64,000 nt of DNA from Amycolatopsis iheyensis (GCF_024703995.1 NZ_JAMXQV010000002.1:558001-622000); one strand, 5' to 3'. Shown: positions 41,818-50,289, counted from the first letter of the stretch. Notes: generated by a model from the sequence alone, not told the origin. Translations and numbers: made by a program.

Positions 41818-43008
41818 TCAGTCGGGCAGCATCGGCATTTCGAGGTCGTCCGCGCGGCCGAGCAACACCGCCCGGGTCACCGCCGCCTTGCCGAACCGGT
41901 CGCGGACCGCGTCGAGCGCGGTGTCGAGCTGGGTCGCGCGTTGGCGTTCGAACGGCAGCGCCAGCTGGAACGGATCTTCGTCGGCCAGGTTGGACAGCGC
42001 CGCGCCCAGCAGCGTCAGCCCGCGATCGGCGATCATCGGCAGCGCCGCGACGAGCAGTTCGCGCGCCGCGGCGAGCAGCACGCCGGTGCCCGCCGTCGGC
42101 TCGTTCAGCGTGTGCGAGCGCGTGACGCGGGCGAAGTCGGCGAAGCGCAGGCGGATGGTCACCGTCCGGCAGACGCGGTGGGCGGCGCGCAGCCGGCGGG
42201 CGATCCGGTCGATCAGCGCGACCAGCACGACGTCGAGCTCCGCCGGCGTCCGCCTGCCGCGGCCGAGGGCCCGCTGGGCGCCGATGGACCGGCGGCGCCG
42301 CCCGACCTCGACGCGGCGAGGGTCGCGGTTGTGCGCCAGGGCGTGCAGGTGCCCGCCGGCCGCGCGGCCGAGCATGCTCACGAGGTCCACCTGCTCCGAC
42401 GCGGCCAGCTGACCGACGGTCGTGATCCCCCGCGCGTGCAGCTTTTCGGCGGTGACCTTGCCGACGCCCCACAGCGCTGCGACGGGCAGCGGGTGCAGGA
42501 ACGCCAGCTCGCCGTCGTGCGGCACGACCAGGAGCCCGTCCGGCTTCGCGACGCGGCTGGCGACCTTGGCGAGGAACTTCGTCCGCGCCACCCCGACGGT
42601 GATCGGCAGCCCGGCCCGCTCGGCGACGGCGGCGCGCAGCCGTTCGGCGATGTCGCGCGGCCGCCCGCCGATCCTGGTCAACCCTCCGACGTCGAGGAAC
42701 GCTTCGTCGATGGAGAGGCCTTCCACCCACGGTGTGGTGTCGTGGAAGACCTCGAACACGGCCTTGCTGGCGGCCGAGTAGGCGGACATCCGCGGCGGCA
42801 CGACGACGGCGTGCGGGCACAGCCGGCGGGCCTGCGCGCCACCCATCGCGGTGCGCACGCCATAGGCCTTGGCCTCGTAACTGGCGGCCAGCACGACCCC
42901 GCCGCCGACGATCACCGGGCGCCCCTTCAGCGCCGGATCGTCCCGCTGCTCGACGGAGGCGTAGAAGGAGTCGAGGTCGGCGTGCAGGATGGGCCCCTCG
43001 TCCGTCAT
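41818..43008 (-). CDS. dinB: DNA polymerase IV (Y family)
   Basis: 396 residues. Translesion polymerase: ILHADLDSFYASVEQ at residues 7-21 with the first catalytic Asp, GGGVVLAASYEAKAYGVRTAM (fingers), SIDEAFLDVGG with the Asp-Glu pair, then VGVARTKFLAKVAS and LWGVGKVTAEKL (helix-hairpin-helix). The little-finger domain follows, and the protein ends SLPMLPD-like (EMPMLPD), so a beta-clamp motif may be embedded earlier (QLALPF). The start ATG is only one base from a perfect SOS palindrome, suggesting LexA control and perhaps a leaderless transcript. Confidence 0.94.
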   Translation of the reverse strand: MTDEGPILHADLDSFYASVEQRDDPALKGRPVIVGGGVVLAASYEAKAYGVRTAMGGAQARRLCPHAVVVPPRMSAYSAASKAVFEVFHDTTPWVEGLSIDEAFLDVGGLTRIGGRPRDIAERLRAAVAERAGLPITVGVARTKFLAKVASRVAKPDGLLVVPHDGELAFLHPLPVAALWGVGKVTAEKLHARGITTVGQLAASEQVDLVSMLGRAAGGHLHALAHNRDPRRVEVGRRRRSIGAQRALGRGRRTPAELDVVLVALIDRIARRLRAAHRVCRTVTIRLRFADFARVTRSHTLNEPTAGTGVLLAAARELLVAALPMIADRGLTLLGAALSNLADEDPFQLALPFERQRATQLDTALDAVRDRFGKAAVTRAVLLGRADDLEMPMLPD

Positions 43009-43009
43009 A

Positions 43010-43021
43010 GAACATATGTTC
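43010..43021. promoter_or_regulatory. SOS box (LexA operator) at dinB
   Basis: GAACATATGTTC, a perfect 12-base palindrome fitting the Gram-positive GAAC-N4-GTTC LexA consensus and followed by G as in the CGAAC/GTTCG form. It ends one base before the dinB start codon, an unusually tight placement. Confidence 0.8.
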
Positions 43022-43162
43022 GCATACGCGCGGGCCGAAGTCCGCTCATCCGCCCGCCGCGGACGGCGTGCCGCCGGGCGAACTGAGCGTTTTCCCGGTT
43101 GTCGACGGTTCGTCACCGCGCCCACACTCGATGGATCGATGGACCCGACGACTGGGGACGAC

Positions 43163-43582
43163 ATGACCGAGAAGTGCCGATGCGGCGACCACCACCCGTG
43201 GGCGAGCCCGGACCCACAGGACCGCCCGACGGCGGCGCGGCACCCGTTGCTGGCGACGACGCTGGCCCGCGAGGACGACGAAGAGGACACGGGCCGCTTG
43301 GACCCGACGGACCGGGTGACGTGCCGGACACACCGCCGCTGGCTGCACGACTGCGTGTCATCCCCGGTCCACACCAACCCGGCGATCGGGTACCGGTGGT
43401 GCCGCCGTTGCGACCACCAGGCACTCGTCGCGGTGGACGAGCTGAGCGGTGACGTGACCATCCACTGCGGACTGTGCGGGCGGGCGCCGCGGAGCCGGGC
43501 CAACCTGGAGCTGGTAGAGCTGTGCCGGCGGAGCTTGGCACTCGCGCGGGCGGGACGGCTTCTGGGGAGTGCCGTCGCCTGA
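43163..43582 (+). CDS. hypothetical Cys/His-rich protein (possible zinc ribbon)
   Basis: 139 residues from the ATG at 43163, preceded by GGGGAC; an ATG at 43139 would add 8 residues. Cys/His clusters: EKCRCGDHH at the N-terminus, CRTHRRWLHDC, WCRRCDHQ and HCGLCGR, enough for one or two metal sites. The C-terminal 30 residues are an amphipathic helix (LELVELCRRSLALARAG). I do not recognise a family. Divergent from dinB; its start is 140 bases from the SOS box, so damage control is possible but unsupported. Confidence 0.65.
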   Translation: MTEKCRCGDHHPWASPDPQDRPTAARHPLLATTLAREDDEEDTGRLDPTDRVTCRTHRRWLHDCVSSPVHTNPAIGYRWCRRCDHQALVAVDELSGDVTIHCGLCGRAPRSRANLELVELCRRSLALARAGRLLGSAVA

Positions 43583-43614
43583 GCGCGCTCGCGGCCGGCT
43601 GCCATGATGCGGGG

Positions 43615-44127
43615 GTGCCCGAACTCGGAACCACCGCGCTGGTCATCTTGCTGCCCGCTGCCGAACCGGTGCTCGCCGCCGCGCGGCGGACCGCTCCTGA
43701 GCTGGTTCGTCCTGGTTTGCCGGCTCATGTGACCGCGCTGTACCCGTTCTTGCCGGACCGTTCCCTCTCGGACGAGGTTCTCGCGGCGGTCCGCTCTCTT
43801 GCCGCTGGTCTTGCTCCGGTTTCGGTGCCGCTTGCCGAGCTGATGGTCGCGCCTGGTTTCGCGGCGGTGCCCACGCCTTCTCTGCAGGCGATTGCCGATG
43901 CCGTTTGCGCACGGTGGCCGGACGTTCTCCCCTACGGTGGGCGGTTCGGGCCGCGGCCGGTCGCTCATCTGACCGTGGCGATGGGTGGTTCCGACGAGCA
44001 GCTCGAGCAAGTGGCCGCCGAGGTTCGGCCGCTGTTGCCGCTGGCCGATCGGGCGGAGGCGCTGCAGTTGGTGGCGCTGACCGAGAACGGCTGGGAGCCG
44101 CGGCTTCAGGTTCCGTTCGGCGGGTGA
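43615..44127 (+). CDS. 2H phosphoesterase / 2-prime,5-prime RNA ligase-like protein
   Basis: 170 residues. Two HxT motifs of the 2H phosphoesterase fold: AHVTALYPFLP near residue 40 and AHLTVAMGG near residue 120. Members cleave or ligate 2-prime,5-prime or cyclic phosphodiesters in RNA or nucleotides. GTG at 43615 is chosen to begin VPELGTTALVILLP, the first strand of the fold; frames extending further upstream look non-coding. Follows the zinc-ribbon gene by 32 bases, perhaps in one transcript. Substrate unknown. Confidence 0.8.
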   Translation: MPELGTTALVILLPAAEPVLAAARRTAPELVRPGLPAHVTALYPFLPDRSLSDEVLAAVRSLAAGLAPVSVPLAELMVAPGFAAVPTPSLQAIADAVCARWPDVLPYGGRFGPRPVAHLTVAMGGSDEQLEQVAAEVRPLLPLADRAEALQLVALTENGWEPRLQVPFGG

Positions 44128-44230
44128 ACCGACTGCATTTCCGAAGTGGCTGAACTTTCGTTGTGAGCACACAAGTGCAGTCGCTACACCTTTGCGAACC
44201 GGCACCAAAGCCGCCGCGCTCCGAGCGTGC

Positions 44231-45316
44231 TCAGTGCGTCGAGCCGGCCACCTCGTCCGCCGCCGCGCCGCCCGACTTGCGATACACCCGCGCGATCGCC
44301 CGCAACCGAGCCACATCAGCGGCGAACGGTTCGGCCGCCACGACCGGCGGCTCCTCCCCACCCGGCTCGTCGGGCAGATCCCGCACCACCCGCGCCGCCG
44401 CCGAGGCGGGCAGGTCCGGCGTCACCCCCGCCAGGATCAGACCGTCGTTGGTCTCGCTCATCGCCGTCAGCAGGCGCTCGCGCCGGGACGGACCACCGGG
44501 ATCGATCCGCACGATCTCCGGAAACCGCCGAGTCAGGTGCGCGCGCAGCGGCCGCAGCAAGCGAAGCGTCCGAGCATCCCGGCGAGCGGCGACCAACCCC
44601 GGCACCGAAGGAATCGTCAGCCCGAGCACGATGAGCAGCACCGACACCGCCGGAAAGCCGACATCCAGCGCACACGGCACCGTCGAGAACGGCCCCCGGC
44701 ACAACGCCTTCACCGGGTGGTCAGCCTGCAACGCTTGGATCGTCGCGACCACCTTCCCCGCGAGGTAAGCGACCGCGAACGCCGACGCCAGCAGCAACAG
44801 CGTCAGCCCGGCACGCAGCGCTCCCCCGCTCGCCCGGAGGGTCACCGCCGCCACCACCCCGATGTCGATGACCGCGAACCCGAGATACACCGTGTACGCG
44901 AAGACGTAGACCACGAGCGTCGGATGGGTGCGGTACAGCTCGTCGAACACGCCGATGCCGCGCGGCAGGTCCGTCGTGCTGAAGAACGTCACCACCAGCA
45001 GCGCCAGCGCCACCCCCAGCGCGACCGGCCGTGTCCGCCGGCCGCGGTCGCGGGTGCCGCTGATCTCGGCGACCGTCAGGCCGATCCCGTACGCGGCGAC
45101 CATCGTCGCGAGGTTCGACAGCAGCCGGCCGAGGCTCGGGTAGATCTCGCTTTCGAACAGCTGCGCGCGGTTCGACAGGAAGCAGAACGCCGCCCCCAGC
45201 GCGATGAGTGCGACGGCCAAACCCGCGCCCGCGCCGGTGCGCCGCGCGCGGACCGCCCGCCAGATGCCGACGCACAGCGCGAACAGCCCGACCCCGAGGA
45301 ACAAAATGTCGATCAC
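44231..45316 (-). CDS. MAB_1171c-type seven-segment membrane protein
   Basis: 361 residues. About seven membrane segments in the first 240 residues (ILFLGVGLFALCVGIW, AVALIALGAAFCFLS, LGVALALLVVTFFSTTDL, YVFAYTVYLGFAVIDIGVVA and others), then a cytosolic domain of about 115 residues (RRFPEIVRIDPGG, RRERLLTAMSETNDGLIL). From memory this matches the actinobacterial family annotated as MAB_1171c putative transporter, regularly found after an ImmA/IrrE-like gene and an XRE regulator, which is exactly the order here (9-base gap). Function of the family is unknown to me. Confidence 0.78.
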   Translation of the reverse strand: MIDILFLGVGLFALCVGIWRAVRARRTGAGAGLAVALIALGAAFCFLSNRAQLFESEIYPSLGRLLSNLATMVAAYGIGLTVAEISGTRDRGRRTRPVALGVALALLVVTFFSTTDLPRGIGVFDELYRTHPTLVVYVFAYTVYLGFAVIDIGVVAAVTLRASGGALRAGLTLLLLASAFAVAYLAGKVVATIQALQADHPVKALCRGPFSTVPCALDVGFPAVSVLLIVLGLTIPSVPGLVAARRDARTLRLLRPLRAHLTRRFPEIVRIDPGGPSRRERLLTAMSETNDGLILAGVTPDLPASAAARVVRDLPDEPGGEEPPVVAAEPFAADVARLRAIARVYRKSGGAAADEVAGSTH

Positions 45317-45325
45317 GGGACGCGA

Positions 45326-45916
45326 CTATCCCAGGAGTGCCGCCAGCCGCCTAGCCTGATCCGCCGCTCGGCCGGACGCGCCCGGCTGAACGGCGGGTGG
45401 CTCGCTCGTCGCCGCGCTCATCAGCAGCACCGCGATCAGCTCGGCCTCGTACTCGTCGGCGCCGCTCGTCACGCGCGTCAGCAGGTGCGACAACGCCCGC
45501 GGCGCCAGGTCCGGCGCGAGCTGTGCGGCTTCGGACTCCGACATCTGGCAGGTGCCGGTGTGCGCGCAGAGCATGTGGGCGAGCTCGTGGGCGATGATGT
45601 GGTCCTGGTGCAGCGCCGACGTGTGCTCGACGTAGGCGATCAGGTCGTAGTCCGGGCGGGCCTGCCACGCACCGGAGGGCTGGCCGGGGCGGTATTCGAT
45701 CGGCACCAGGTCGATCTCGCGGCCGCGCCACGTTTCGAGGCCGTCGACCCAGGCGTTCATCGACCACGGCCGGGGCAACGGGACGGCGGCGAGCACTGAC
45801 CGCACTCGCTCCCGGGCCCCGATGCGGAGCCGCGTCAGGCCGCGCTCGTCGATGGGACCTCCCCGCTCGGCCGGCGCCAGCCGGGTGCACCGGGGCGCGA
45901 TCACGGACGAGGTCAT
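45326..45916 (-). CDS. ImmA/IrrE-like zinc metallopeptidase family protein
   Basis: 196 residues. The zinc motif HELAH is in HIIAHELAHMLCAH near residue 110 and a downstream acidic segment DEYEAELIAVLLM near 155 supplies the usual third-ligand region. ImmA/IrrE proteases cleave partner repressors to switch on genes; here the partner would be the XRE protein encoded just upstream (10-base gap). Sits between that regulator and the membrane protein, so a signal relay membrane-protease-repressor is plausible inference. Confidence 0.8.
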   Translation of the reverse strand: MTSSVIAPRCTRLAPAERGGPIDERGLTRLRIGARERVRSVLAAVPLPRPWSMNAWVDGLETWRGREIDLVPIEYRPGQPSGAWQARPDYDLIAYVEHTSALHQDHIIAHELAHMLCAHTGTCQMSESEAAQLAPDLAPRALSHLLTRVTSGADEYEAELIAVLLMSAATSEPPAVQPGASGRAADQARRLAALLG

Positions 45917-45926
45917 CGTAGCCGAG

Positions 45927-46364
45927 TCACTCCGGCTTCCGGCGCCGTCCGTCGCGACGGCGGGTGTCGTCGTAGCTCGACAGCTGGTCCAGCAACGCCG
46001 TCACCGTTTCGCGGTCGCGCGCCGACAGCTGCATGGCACGCTGCGCCAGGTTGCGGGCCTCGCTGTCGCGCCACGCCACGACGTCCTCGACCTGCTTGTC
46101 GACCTCGCCGGCGACGTCGTCGTCGAAGAAGTACGTCACCGGCACGCCGAAGAACTGGGCGAGCGCCTGGATGTGCGAGCGCTTCGGGTCCTTGCGGGCG
46201 CCGACGGCGAGCTGCTGCACGTGGGTCGCCGACATCGTCACGCCGGTCTGCTCCGCGACGCCGTGGGCGATCTCCCGGTACGAGTACGGCTTGCGGTCCG
46301 GCGGGTGCACGGTGGCGATCAACTGCGCCAGCCGTTCGGCGAAACTGCGCTCCTCGCTCACCAC
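45927..46364 (-). CDS. XRE-type helix-turn-helix regulator
   Basis: 145 residues. N-terminal helix-turn-helix about residues 10-70: YSYREIAHGVAEQTGVTMS, ATHVQQLAVGARKDPKRSHI, QALAQFFGVPVTYFFDD. C-terminal 60 residues are helical and charged (DKQVEDVVAWRDSEARNLA). First gene of the three-gene cassette. Upstream the sequence CAGCT-T-AGCTG (46398-46408) is a short palindrome suitable as its own operator. Likely the DNA-binding switch of the cassette. Confidence 0.88.
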   Translation of the reverse strand: MVSEERSFAERLAQLIATVHPPDRKPYSYREIAHGVAEQTGVTMSATHVQQLAVGARKDPKRSHIQALAQFFGVPVTYFFDDDVAGEVDKQVEDVVAWRDSEARNLAQRAMQLSARDRETVTALLDQLSSYDDTRRRDGRRRKPE

Positions 46365-46695
46365 ACACCACCTTCAGCCGTGAAACGTGACACCCGTCAG
46401 CTTAGCTGTCCCGAAAACTTGACACAGCCTGTCCCGGGAAGACTACGATACTCCCGTCGGGTGTTTCGGAAACGGAACACCGGACCGGGGTGGCGCAGCG
46501 GCCGCCGGGGCGACTCACGTGGTCGCTGGGGGTGGCCACGCGCCTAGCCCCGTTCCCGCCGCGCCACCCCCGCTCAGCGCACGCCCGTCGTCGCTACCAG
46601 GCAGGCCCGCCTCGGCGTCCTTGGCAACGCCAGAGCGCGACGGCTACCAGCATCCAGGTTCACCGGCGGGTACGCCCCGCCGCTCGTGCTTGGGC
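46365..46695. other. 331-base intergenic region with promoter-like and hairpin elements
   Basis: Holds the palindrome CAGCTTAGCTG (46398-46408), a plus-strand TTGACA (46419-46424) with TACGAT (46444-46449) 19 bases on, and GGTGTT/AACACC arms just after it. No protein-coding frame downstream is convincing, so a short RNA from this promoter is possible but not demonstrated. Confidence 0.35.
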
Positions 46696-46758
46696 GGGCA
46701 TCACGTGTGCTTCAGAGGGCATCACGCGTGATGGGACGGGCATCATGCGTGATTGGAG
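46696..46758. repeat. three tandem 21-base repeats at the araC-like gene end
   Basis: Units start at 46696, 46717 and 46738 with GGGCATCACGTGTG, GGGCATCACGCGTGAT and GGGCATCATGCGTGAT. Unit 2 contains the perfect palindrome ATCACGCGTGAT. Because 21 is a multiple of three, the two units inside the AraC-type gene encode repeated ITHDARP/ITRDA residues; unit 1 lies just past the stop. Confidence 0.8.
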
Positions 46759-47539
46759 GGGAATCGCGGGTTAGGAGGCGGCGTAAGGCTGCCGGTGTTT
46801 TGCCCGCGTGTTCGCGGACTGTCCGGGTCAGATGGGCCTGGTCCGCGAAGCCCAAGTCCGCCGCCAGCCTCGCCAGCTCTCGCTCCCCCGCCTCCAGCCG
46901 ATCCAGTGCGCGGCCGACCCGGACGCGGTTGCGGTAGCGCGTCAGCGAAACTCCCAGCTCGCGCGGGAAAGCGCGGCTCAGCCGGTACGGCGAGACACCC
47001 AGCAACTCCGCCAGCGAGAACAACCCGGCCGCCGACGGGTGGTCGGCCGCGACCGCCGAACGGGCTTCGCTCACCAACGCGCGATCCTCCGGGCGCGCTC
47101 GCGTCACCGGTGACCTGACCGCGCCACCCACCAAAGTCAGCAGCTGCTCGGCCAACGCGAAGTCCGGGTCGGTCACCGACGCCACCGCACGCCGGTGCGC
47201 GAGATCCAGCCGCCCGTCGACGTACACCGGCGCCTGCAGCGGCCGATCCGCCACCAGCTGGTGCCACCGGCGCGCGGAGAACGTCACCGATGTGCAGACG
47301 TCGCCGCCCGCCGGGTGGGCGAACTGCTCCTCCTCACCAGGCGACGCCAGGTACGCCACCGCCGGATCGGCGTCCGCCACCACCCCGCGCGACCGACGCC
47401 GGAACCGGCCGCGGCGTACCAGCACCAGCCGGTGCCCGTCGGCCACCTCGGGTGGTGACCAGCCCCGGTGGTCGTCCGCGCATCGGACCACGCTCAGCGC
47501 GAACCCCGCACCGGCCGCGACTTCCACTGCTTCTCGCAC
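46712..47539 (-). CDS. AraC family transcriptional regulator
   Basis: About 275 residues. N-terminal cupin-like sensor domain (HRLVLVRRGRFRRRSRG, EEEQFAHPAGG) and C-terminal double helix-turn-helix: SLAELLGVSPYRLSRAFPRELG and LARLAADLGFADQAHLTRTVREHAGKTPAALRR near residues 180-260. The start is uncertain: GTG at 47539 is used; a TTG at 47578 adds 13 residues. The last 13 residues are encoded by the 21-base repeats. Divergent from a VOC-family gene about 105 bases away, its probable target. Confidence 0.85.
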   Translation of the reverse strand: MREAVEVAAGAGFALSVVRCADDHRGWSPPEVADGHRLVLVRRGRFRRRSRGVVADADPAVAYLASPGEEEQFAHPAGGDVCTSVTFSARRWHQLVADRPLQAPVYVDGRLDLAHRRAVASVTDPDFALAEQLLTLVGGAVRSPVTRARPEDRALVSEARSAVAADHPSAAGLFSLAELLGVSPYRLSRAFPRELGVSLTRYRNRVRVGRALDRLEAGERELARLAADLGFADQAHLTRTVREHAGKTPAALRRLLTRDSPPITHDARPITRDAL

Positions 47540-47645
47540 GGCCCGGACGGTACGCCCGGGGTACGACAGTTCCCGCAAGGATCTTCAAGACCGCGAGCCC
47601 GCCACCGGGCAGGCTGCCGACGAACCACACGAAAGGAGTCGGGAA

Positions 47646-47984
47646 ATGCCCGCCGAACTCACCACCGTCGTCCTCGACTGCGCCGACCCGGCCGAGCTCG
47701 CCGCCTTCTACGCCAAGGCGCTCGGGCTCGAGATCACCTACCAGGACGACGACACCGTCCACCTCGGCCTGCTCGGGTTCCAGCGCGTCTCCGGCTACCG
47801 GGGCCCGAGCTGGCCGGACGACGCCAAGCACGCCCACCTCGACCTCCGCGTCGGCGACCTCGAAAGCGCTGTCACGGAGTTCGAGGCGCTCGGCGCCACC
47901 AAGCCGGACTTCCAGCCCGGTGGCGCCGACTGGGTCGTGCTCGCCGACCCCGAAGGTCATCTCGTCTGTCTGATCCCGGGCTGA
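47646..47984 (+). CDS. VOC (glyoxalase/bleomycin-resistance-like) family protein
   Basis: 112 residues forming one VOC module pair: LTTVVLDCADPAELAAFYAKALGLEI at the start, HAHLDLRVGDLESAV in the middle and WVVLADPEGHLVCLIPG at the end, the regular actinobacterial glyoxalase-like pattern. His and Glu in the strands could hold a metal. ATG follows AAAGGAG. Divergent from the AraC-type regulator, which may induce it. Substrate unknown; roles range from dioxygenase to drug binding. Its stop is one base from the convergent glycosidase gene. Confidence 0.85.
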   Translation: MPAELTTVVLDCADPAELAAFYAKALGLEITYQDDDTVHLGLLGFQRVSGYRGPSWPDDAKHAHLDLRVGDLESAVTEFEALGATKPDFQPGGADWVVLADPEGHLVCLIPG

Positions 47985-47985
47985 C

Positions 47986-50118
47986 TCACCGCCGGTAGAC
48001 ACCGAACTCGTACAGCGAGTACCCGTACGCCGTGCCGCGCTGGGTGGCCGACATCCGCACGTACCGGGCGGTCGCCGCGATCGCGAGGTCGTCGGCGCCG
48101 CCGTCCCCGGACGTCGTCGCGTAGACCGTCCGCCAGTTCGCCGCGTCGTCGCTGACCTGGATCTCGTAGGCCTTCCCGAAGGCCGCTTCCCAGATCAGCT
48201 GGACGTGGTCGAACGCCTGCCGGCTGCCCAGATCCACCTGCAGCCACTGGGGATCGGCCCACGCGCTCGCCCAGCGCGTCGCGGTGTCGCCGTCCGTCGC
48301 GGCCTGCGGCGGGTACGGCGCGCCCGGCCCGTCGGCCTGGTAGGTCGACGCCGTGGTCGCCGCGCCGCGCGCCAGGTTCGTGCCCGGCACCGGCGGGGCG
48401 ACCACGCGCAGCGAACGCGTCTCGATGCCGACGTTGCCGTGGCCGTCCCGGGCGTACAGGTAGATTTTCCAGACGCCCAGTTGCTGCGGCGCGGTGACGG
48501 TGAACGTGCCGGTTCCGGTGAACTGCGCCGGGATCAGGCCGGCCGCGTTGTTGATGTACTTGCTGTTGTAGCCCATGGTGTAGGTGATCGGGTCACCGTC
48601 GGGATCGGACACCCCGGCGGTCAGGGTGAAGGTCGAGCCGGCCGGGACGTCGGTGCTGCGGCTCAGGTTCATCGACGAGATCACCGGCGGCGTGTTGCCA
48701 CTCGTCTGTCCACTGTAGAGCCTGCGGACGGCGTACCAGGACAGCCGCTTCTCGTTGCCGGTGGTGATGTTGAACCAGACGCCGCCGAAGTCGCCCTCGG
48801 TGCCGTAGTGGAAGAGCGTCGCGCCGAGGGCCACACCCGGGTGCGCCAGCACGCAGTTCCACGCGTTGACGTAGCCGTCGCGCTTCTGCTGGTCGGTCGG
48901 CTCGGCGGGCACGCCGTTCACGTCGTTCGGCACCTCCCACTCACCCGCCGGGCCGGTCTCGGTGATGATGTACGGCTTCGTGTAGCCGCCCGCGAGCCAG
49001 TCCTGCTTCACCTGGCAGACCTGGGCGTAGGAGTTGACGGAGTACAGGTCGAGGCTCGGCGCGTACGCCTTGTAGTACGGCCACGCGCCGGTCCAGGCGT
49101 CGGTCGAGGTGACCGGGTGGTTCGTGTCGATGGCGTGGATCGCCTGCGCGGCCTGGTCGACGAAGCGCGTGTAGGCGATCCGGTTCTGCTCCAGCTGCGT
49201 GCCGGAGTAGCAGTTCTGCATACCGAGGATCGACTCGTTGCCGACGTTCCACATCAGCACGCCGGGGTTGGCTTTGTAGGCAGTGACCCATTTCTGGATC
49301 TCGGCGAGCATCGTGTTCTTGTATGCGGTGTCCGTCGTGTAGTCGACGCACCCGCCGCTGCCCGGCCCGCCGCCCGGCTGCAGCCAGAAGCCGGCGACCA
49401 CCTTGATCCCGTTCGCCGCGGCCGCGTCGAGCAGCGGCTGCGTGGTCCCGTCGGTGCCCCACGTGCGGACGGTGTTGACGCCGATCGAGTGCAGCTCCGG
49501 CATCCGCGTGGCCGCTTCGCCGACCGGCGGGCCCCAGGTCAGGCCCTTGACGGTCCACGGTGTCCCGTCGACTGTCAGCTGCCAGTTCCCCTGTGTGCCG
49601 GTCACCCGAGTGACGCCGGGGCCGTCCTGCGTCGGCGTGCCCGGGGTGCCGCTGACCTGGAACTCCCAGAGTGAGTAGCCGTAGCCGCCGACGCGGTGCG
49701 TGCCCAAGAAACGCACGTAGCGACCATGGCCGGTGACGGCGAGGTTCTGGATACCGCCGACCGCCGTCGTCGTGCTGTATACAGTCCGCCAAGTACCGGC
49801 ATCGTCCGAAACCTGGATTTCGTATGCAGTCGCGTAAGCGGCTTCCCAGTTGAGGGTGACCTGGCTGATGTCGGCGGGCGCGCCGAGGTCGACCTGCAGC
49901 CACTGCGGGTCGCTCCAGGCACTCGCCCAGCGGGTGCCGGGGTCGCCGTCGACGGCCGCCGACGCCGGGGTCGAGGCGCCTTCGGAGCTCGACGCGGTCA
50001 CCGGTCTGCCTTGGGACAGCAGGGTCGCGGCGTGCGCCGGGGTCGGGCCGGCGAGCAGGCCCAGCACCAGCAGGGCCACCAGTGCCGGGACGGCACGGAG
50101 GAGCGGCGGTCGGTCCAC
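47986..50118 (-). CDS. secreted glycoside hydrolase (GH2/GH5-like TIM barrel) with two F5/8 C domains
   Basis: 710 residues. Signal peptide DRPPLLRAVPALVALLVLGL ending TPAHA. Domain order: F5/8-type C (discoidin, CBM32-like) about 35-180; TIM barrel about 195-500 with acid/base Glu in WNVGNES and nucleophile Glu in IITETGPAGEW; a beta-sandwich linker about 510-610 (SDPDGDPITY); second F5/8 domain about 620-710. Both discoidin modules share DGDxxTRWASAWxDPQWLQVDLG. GTG at 50118 follows GGGAGT. A perfect LacI-type palindrome lies 32 bases upstream. Acts on an extracellular polysaccharide, identity unknown (glucan or mannan plausible). Confidence 0.85.
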   Translation of the reverse strand: MDRPPLLRAVPALVALLVLGLLAGPTPAHAATLLSQGRPVTASSSEGASTPASAAVDGDPGTRWASAWSDPQWLQVDLGAPADISQVTLNWEAAYATAYEIQVSDDAGTWRTVYSTTTAVGGIQNLAVTGHGRYVRFLGTHRVGGYGYSLWEFQVSGTPGTPTQDGPGVTRVTGTQGNWQLTVDGTPWTVKGLTWGPPVGEAATRMPELHSIGVNTVRTWGTDGTTQPLLDAAAANGIKVVAGFWLQPGGGPGSGGCVDYTTDTAYKNTMLAEIQKWVTAYKANPGVLMWNVGNESILGMQNCYSGTQLEQNRIAYTRFVDQAAQAIHAIDTNHPVTSTDAWTGAWPYYKAYAPSLDLYSVNSYAQVCQVKQDWLAGGYTKPYIITETGPAGEWEVPNDVNGVPAEPTDQQKRDGYVNAWNCVLAHPGVALGATLFHYGTEGDFGGVWFNITTGNEKRLSWYAVRRLYSGQTSGNTPPVISSMNLSRSTDVPAGSTFTLTAGVSDPDGDPITYTMGYNSKYINNAAGLIPAQFTGTGTFTVTAPQQLGVWKIYLYARDGHGNVGIETRSLRVVAPPVPGTNLARGAATTASTYQADGPGAPYPPQAATDGDTATRWASAWADPQWLQVDLGSRQAFDHVQLIWEAAFGKAYEIQVSDDAANWRTVYATTSGDGGADDLAIAATARYVRMSATQRGTAYGYSLYEFGVYRR

Positions 50119-50150
50119 GTTGACTCCCGTACGGGCAGGGGACGGAGATT

Positions 50151-50164
50151 GGAGAGCGCTCTCC
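50151..50164. promoter_or_regulatory. LacI-type operator A, GGAGAGCGCTCTCC
   Basis: Perfect 14-base palindrome, extended to TGGAGAGCGCTCTCCA (50150-50165). Upstream of the discoidin-domain glycosidase. Central CG dyad with AGCGCT core is the classic LacI-family form, like CelR/CebR boxes of actinomycetes. Confidence 0.8.
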
Positions 50165-50256
50165 AGCGCGCTCGATGCTTCGTCACCAAGACCCGCGTTG
50201 TCAAGATTCGCGCCGCAACTCGACAATGACTGTCCGGCGGGCGATCCGGGTGGTGC

Positions 50257-50286
50257 TTGACACGGCGGCAGCTCGGTGCGCATGCT
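50257..50286 (+). promoter_or_regulatory. candidate promoter of the DUF1996 gene
   Basis: TTGACA (50257-50262), 18-base spacer, CATGCT (50281-50286). Operator B begins three bases downstream, where a bound repressor would block initiation. Confidence 0.5.
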
Positions 50287-50289
50287 CTT

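Noticed and set aside
46486..46560. tRNA-like start GGGGTGGCGCAGCGG
   Set aside because: No T-arm TTCRANNC or matching acceptor stem could be found downstream.
46696..46758. CRISPR array
   Set aside because: Units are contiguous 21-base tandem copies without spacers, partly coding, and no cas genes are present.
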